Assembly: GCA_020284085.1 (NCBI GenBank)
Contig: JACEVL010000687.1
Coordinates: 107,849 to 171,848, forward strand
Reading direction: 5' to 3'
Origin: Aporrectodea caliginosa
Lineage: Eukaryota > Annelida > Clitellata > Crassiclitellata > Lumbricidae
Length of the DNA: 64,000 nucleotides
Made by a program: the position numbers and the translations under genes. The notes beneath the pieces were generated by a model that ran no database searches, was not told where the DNA came from, and was given only the letters and a program-made list of their open reading frames with translations. Positions within the stretch are counted from its first letter, which is position 1. Each line of letters opens with the position of its first letter. Of the stretch, positions 59,101 through 64,000 are shown piece by piece.

Positions 59101-60311
59101 GTACTCACTATGGTCAGTTTGGCTTAGGGACGCAGATGGAGCCATAATCTCCAATGAAATTTCTAGCCGTGGTTGAACCTCTTACCTAAGTTGACAGTCC
59201 CACACTAGCCACTAGACTATTGTGCACTGTAACAGGGTTGCTAATTGTTTTGTAAGATGAGGAAGTTATTTCCATAGATTATTATTAAAATGAATGTTTA
59301 ATACCCAAGTACTCTGGCACTCAAGGTACCAGAGTGGTGATGTGCATATAACCTTGTTGGTTGTGAAGAAATATTTAGCTGATTGAACTGTTGCTTATTT
59401 GATTTACTGTAGATTATCTCGAAGATTATTCTCAGAATCTCAAACTCATTCAGACAATTCAGACGAAAGCCTCAACAGATGACAGCAAGGTAGTCACAGG
59501 AATTGCAGTCTTAAACGACGAGTTGTTTATAGTTCACGAGGAAAGCAAGGACTTGTATAAATATGATGCATCCACTTTTGAGTATATTACGGACATGAAG
59601 GTCAATGAGTTGAATGATCCATGTGACATTGCTTCGTGCAAGTCTAACAAGTGTTTGTACGTATTTGATCGTGATTGTGATGATAGGCCATACCGGATAT
59701 TTTGCCTGGATACGGTGGGACGCATTGTCCGGCAGTGGATATCTGGAAAGAGCGCCGGTTCTCTGTCCGTGACATATGATTCCAATGTCATTGTAGCCTA
59801 CCGGGATAGAACTATTCTCAAAGAGTATTCAGAAAATGGACAACTGCTTAGGACATTATTCATACGTATCGAAGACGGTGTTAATGGTTTTCTTCATGCT
59901 CGTAAGCTTCATAGTGGTTTGTTTTTGATCTCGTACAGCGGTGGGCATGGCAAAAATGGTTTGAGTTTGGTGGATGGCAATGGTGATGTGTTGAAGAGTG
60001 TCAGTGATAACAATGGACTTTGGAATGGTTTAGATTTGCCATGTTTTTTTGCTGTTGATGAAGCAGGATGTATCTTGCTTGTTGATAAAAATAACAGGAG
60101 AGTACTGTTGTTTAGCGCTGATCTTGAGAGAAGTGTTGAACTGGTTACTAGATACAAGGGCTTGCATTATCCACTCAGAGTCTGTCTCGATGAATCAACT
60201 GGGCGAATGTTTGTCGCCGATAATTGGTTGGACTTTAAAGACCTGAAATTTAGAAGCGGTCGAGTTCTTGTCTTTAAAGTGAAAACTGTGTTTAACTGTC
60301 TGACAAGTTAA
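56147..60311 (+). CDS. TRIM-NHL-like E3 ubiquitin ligase, gene D
   Basis: Exons 56147-57272, 58039-58134 and 59413-60311, phase 1, give 706 residues. RING ligands are at C18 to C62, with both B-boxes, coiled coil and propeller (residues 408-706) intact. The sequence is B-like (LADEFKTKLKNC, SYSGGHGKNG). Two oddities. The acceptor used by the paralogs at the linker exon (GTAG) is GTCG here, but an AG six bases upstream (58037-58038) keeps the frame and adds two residues. The stop codon after KNV in the other genes is TTT here, so the protein continues FNCLTS to TAA 60309-60311. Also in the RING, Q replaces P just before the seventh metal ligand (QCPVC). Probably functional. Confidence 0.89.
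57620..57815. repeat. Intronic 50-56-bp repeats in gene D
   Basis: Three to four degenerate units of the family expanded in introns 1 of B and C. Confidence 0.65.
58970..59235 (-). mobile_element. tRNA-derived SINE in intron 2 of gene D
   Basis: Minus-strand head with B-box-like GGTTCAACCAC and body from GGCTCCATCTGCG to GCTTAAGGGACTG. Occupies the same place before exon 3 as the SINE of gene A, so probably one ancestral insertion. Confidence 0.6.
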
Positions 60312-61637
60312 TTTCTATTTCGATAGGTATGTAGGTACATGTACGTTTTAAAATTCTGTGAATCCATTGGCTAAGTGAGGAATTTTTGGCTTGCTAGATT
60401 AATACATGATCAGATATCGTGTTTATTGTTGCATGATCAGGTGAATATTGACCAAAGGTTATTGCTAATCATGCTTTTTATGCCGACTCTAATAACTTCG
60501 GTAGCTCTTTTCAAATAATGATCATAGCATCAGTCGATGACACTGCCAATGTTCTGTAGAATCAGGTGTGACAACCAGAATTTTAATGCTTACATGTACC
60601 TACATACCAGTCACACCTATCAAAATGAAATTAAATAGAAACACAGGATCAATACCATTAATAGTTTGAGACAGTAATATGCCTTATTATTATGTCACTA
60701 CATCCTGGATAGGTCTACCAATATTTGCCCTGCTAATTGCAAATCTTCGATCTGCCCTTGTCAGCGCCTATCGATATTTTAGTCAGTTAGGTTTTAATGT
60801 AAAACTTGCTAGTTCTTAGATAGCAGTCAATGAAGTCAATGAAACACAGGATCATGACACAAACATTAGATGGAAGAGACTGGGTATTTAGTATTACTGA
60901 GGCAATTAAATGGCAACTTTGGCAAGTGCATTGCGTATGATGTTTTGTTTATGACAATTTCTTGAATTTATTATCTTTAGTCTGAATTGAAGTTAAGTGA
61001 TAGTTTTTTAAAAGGTTTAATGTATTTTTTATGTGGTGGAGTTACTGTAGTAACAACAAAACCACGGCCTATAGAGGTGACACTTTCCAGAGTGCAGCAA
61101 AAAGTTAAATAATTAAAATTCAAAGTTAAACTTGCAAGTGAGATGACAATAACAATGGTATTTGTTAAACAGAAATATTGGGAGCTACAGAAAACTTTTC
61201 CTAGGGTGGCATCGTAAATGTTAAAACCATCTCTGATTGCATTGAATGAAATTTTATATATTAAAAGTTAACTTTAGTTTGTGCTGTGATGCACAAATAA
61301 AAAAAAGATTAAGACATATCACATGTCTTAATCTTTTTCATCCTTTCTTTTTGATTATTTTTGACAACACTTGTATTTTTGTCTACTTTTGTTCTCATGT
61401 GTCATTGACCCTTGCACTTCATGCTTTTGCAACCTAATTGACATGATTTTTTGTTCAGTTATCAGCTTAAAATGTGTTTACTTTCGAGCAACTTTCAGGT
61501 ATTGGCTGGCTGAACTACTGTAGTTCTTACGACTTCCTTTGTAGATGCTGTCAAATAAATAGTTTTAAAATTTCAGTGTTTTTGTTGTTAACTTTTGTTT
61601 GCCGATATGGATGTTCCTGGCCCTCGAAAACATTAAG
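60312..61637 (+). other. 3' flank of gene D, end of the duplicated block
   Basis: Paralogous to 19058-20960. Similarity fades after about 61610. A perfect hairpin lies at 61302-61338. No gene. Confidence 0.5.
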
Positions 61638-61770
61638 CAGGGTTACCACAAAACCTGGACAGTCATGGAATTAGCCCTAGACTTAAAAAATTTAAGGCCA
61701 GAGAAACCTGGAAAAGCAGATGTTTTCCAAAAAAAGGTCATAGAGTTTGAAAATAGTGTGGCGATATCGC
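61638..61770. mobile_element. Solitary hAT-like terminus
   Basis: CAGGGTTACCACAAAACCTGG followed by ACAGTCATGGAATT and GAGAAACCTGGAAAAG resembles one end of a common hAT family. No partner end or target duplication found. Confidence 0.35.
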
Positions 61771-62487
61771 CTTTATTTCAGTTAACCATGATTTTATATG
61801 GATTATAAAATTGAATAGGATATTAAAGTGTACTTTTATGATTTGACTAATTAAGTAAGTAATTAAGTGAATTTTTAGTTTATTAGTGGCCGGTACAATT
61901 TTTTATAAACGCCCATGTAATTTTCTCAGTAGGATCATTGGTTTGGCATCGGTTCAAGTATTTCTGAATCGAGGGGATTTTTGCATTGTGGTACCGGTTC
62001 ACATTGGTCGTAGGTAAACCGATGGTTCGTAAACTTCGTATGGGTAAGGTTGATAGGTCTTGTGTTCAATTATATCGCCATGTAGAATGTGCTTTTAGAA
62101 CATTCTTTTTGAACCAATTTAGGGTGGGGCTTATATAAGGGCCATGTTTTCAATGGAAGAGAAGCGAGTTAGACCTTGCTTACAGACTACGTTGAAGAGT
62201 TGATGGCTAGAGTTGAGAAGTTTTACGTAGCATTTAGATGTCGAAGTGATCGTTTCTGTAGTTAGCTAAGATTCGTGTGTAAGGCTTAATCAGACGTTCC
62301 GCTGCGAAGTGTTCTTAACGAACAGAATTGCGCTGTCGATTGTTTGACTTCAATAAAGAGGAATTGGAACTATTCGTCGTTGACGCTGTTGTTAAATCTT
62401 GGGATAGCACGGTCCAGAACGGTCATCAATCCTTCTCTTCAATTGTCAAACAGCCAGCATAGAGGATTTAACTTTCTTGATCGCCTC
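61771..62487. other. No gene recognised
   Basis: Unique AT-rich sequence. Short open frames only. Confidence 0.4.
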
Positions 62488-62496
62488 CCTACCAAT

Positions 62497-62985
62497 GGTT
62501 CCGCGACAACTCGTCTACCGACATTTCGTCTAACGACACTTCGTCTACGACAATTCGTCTAACGACATTTCGTCTACAAGTGTAGGCTATCTGTATCCAT
62601 TACGGCTAATCAACAGAGGCCGCTTTCTTATAGTTTCGCTAAAACGTGCTATATATTCTCAGGAATCCAGCTTCTAATTACTTACAAGATTATTTTCATC
62701 AATCCTGCTTCTATTGAATGGAAATCTATTTTCATCCATGCATCCAGGTTGATTTCCAGCTTCTATTTACGGGAAAAATTATTTCGATCAATCCAGCTTC
62801 TATTTCAACACAGGAATGTTTTCATCAATCCCACTTCCATTTAGCGAAACAGTTTTTTTCATCAATCTAGCTTCCATTTTAAAGTGACAATATCAAATAA
62901 CTTTGTAGACGAAATGTCGTTCGACGAAATGTCTGTAGACGATGTGTCGTAGACGAAATGTCGTTCGACGAGTTGTCGTGACACA
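62497..62985. mobile_element. Mutator-like foldback element, copy 2
   Basis: Same structure as 24837-25321: CGACAACTCGTC ends, CGACATTTCGTCTAACGAC arm repeats, the unique centre with TATCCATTACGGCTAATCAA, then six minus-oriented ladder units. Perfect 9-bp duplication CCTACCAAT at 62488-62496 and 62986-62994. This fixes the element's limits and supports a Mutator-type mechanism. Confidence 0.85.
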
Positions 62986-62994
62986 CCTACCAAT

Positions 62995-63560
62995 TAATAA
63001 CAACATCAATGTCAGCTTTGCTACTTTTTTTCTTAATGTTGTTAGCAACTTAGCATTTCTGCGTTTTATCAGATTGTCTTCCCAATAAACGAATAGGCCT
63101 ATACTATCAACTAGGCTAAGCTATAAAAATGTTAGAACTAATCATGCATTTCACGGGCTCAAGTCGTAACGTAGGCTAATCTTGAAATTTCCACAGCGTT
63201 CAACAGTTTGTGCGTCGTGGGCATCAGCTTATTCACAGACGCTCAGTCAGAGACAAAATCGGTAGACATGTATGGTCAGAATAGGTTTCCAGTCTAGAAT
63301 CATTGACGAAGCAAGATATAATGCAATGTAATGTAAATCAATAGGATTTCTCAGCGACGCACAAAAGCGGCACAAGAGAGACCAACTTATGACAGCGCTA
63401 CGTCAGAGAGGCCACGCAAGAACCAGGTTGTAGCTCGGTCATTTCGTTGCTATGTGAATATTTGAAGTACTTCGTCGCTTCTGTGAGCTACTCAAAATGC
63501 GCTATATTAGGTGCCTTATTATAGGCTACATAGGCCTATGTCTCTATGTGCAATTTTGTG
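62995..63560. other. No gene recognised
   Basis: Unique sequence with AGGCCT palindromes and no supported feature. Confidence 0.4.
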
Positions 63561-63689
63561 CATATACACAGGCCTACCTAAGGACCTACATAATTATCAG
63601 AGTCGCGTGCTACATTCGGCGTTAGACCTGTTTTATCATAATTCGACTCAAACTAATGACCGTCTTTGTTCCTCCCACGTAGTACTCAT

Positions 63690-64000
63690 CTGTCTCAAAG
63701 TTATCGCCCGATATCTCTTTCTCTTTTGACACACCTTCCGATCATTACCCTATCTTCACACGCCTCAACATACTTCCTGTTCCACTTCCTGACCCCGTCT
63801 CTCATTCATTCCGCCGCATCAGCTCCATAAACATTGAAGCATTCACACAAGATCTTTCCTCTTCAGACCTCGTCCTAAATCCTCCATCCTCTCTCGGTGA
63901 CCTACTGTCTTCCTACAACAACACTCTCTCCATGCTCCTTGACAAGCACGCTCCTATTATCACCAAATCCGGCTCCCACTCCAAGAACCCTTGGTATAAT
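63690..64000 (+). mobile_element. LINE, end of endonuclease domain, runs off the window
   Basis: The frame from about 63692 reads SDHYPI, then FRRISSINIEAFTQDLSS, then NTLSMLLDKHAPIITK and PWYN at the last base. SDHYP is the terminal motif of APE-type LINE endonucleases, and the following pattern is the usual linker before the reverse transcriptase. The remainder should lie to the right. The upstream start is unclear and may be frameshifted. Confidence 0.75.

Overview
The window is animal nuclear DNA. It has intron-containing genes with GT-AG splice sites and phase-matched exons. It also has many cut-and-paste DNA transposons, tRNA-derived SINEs, LINE fragments and long satellite blocks. The gene content is a Golgi-type carbohydrate sulfotransferase and a tandem TRIM cluster with beta-propeller C-termini. 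Together with the frequent palindrome AGGCCT in the spacers, this suggests a marine deuterostome invertebrate, perhaps an echinoderm. The species assignment is inference only.

Layout. 1-2118: 3' part of a carbohydrate sulfotransferase gene, two exons on +, with a one-base frameshift near its C-terminus. 2842-3368: broken hAT transposon. 3584-9940: a 6.4-kb array of a 13-bp unit with almost no C on the + strand. 9941-13690: nested copies, in both orientations, of a short terminal-inverted-repeat element whose core is a ladder of 37-bp units. From about 13690 to 61600: four paralogous TRIM genes, all on +, called here A (15234-19057), B (23207-28061), C (36990-46580) and D (56147-60311). Each has a RING/B-box/B-box/coiled-coil exon, a short linker exon and a six-bladed NHL-like propeller exon, all joined in phase 1. 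The repeated unit includes 1.5-2 kb upstream and about 1-1.5 kb downstream of each gene. A resembles C and B resembles D, and the A-B spacer resembles the C-D spacer, so the array probably arose by duplicating a two-gene block.

Transposons have invaded the cluster. Six hAT-type elements (30170-31682, 33348-34538, 35603-36192, 40101-41290, 47799-50326, 54269-55389) each have matching termini and a perfect 8-bp target duplication. Several can be checked against an empty paralogous site in the same window. Intron 2 of gene C also carries a 3.04-kb element (41658-44700). It has roughly 0.8-0.9-kb inverted arms containing tandem subrepeats, a CTT target duplication and a decayed ORF of an uncharacterised invertebrate family. 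Two Mutator-like foldback elements (24837-25321, 62497-62985) carry the same 37-bp ladder core found in the unrelated TIR element, so one core is shared by two kinds of termini. The right edge enters a LINE endonuclease ORF.

The four TRIM proteins keep all RING and B-box metal ligands and open frames, so they are probably working E3 ubiquitin ligases. The main differences between the two subtypes fall in the propeller loops, where such proteins bind targets. A role in recognition or innate immunity is inference. No prokaryotic feature, CRISPR array, rRNA or functional tRNA was seen.
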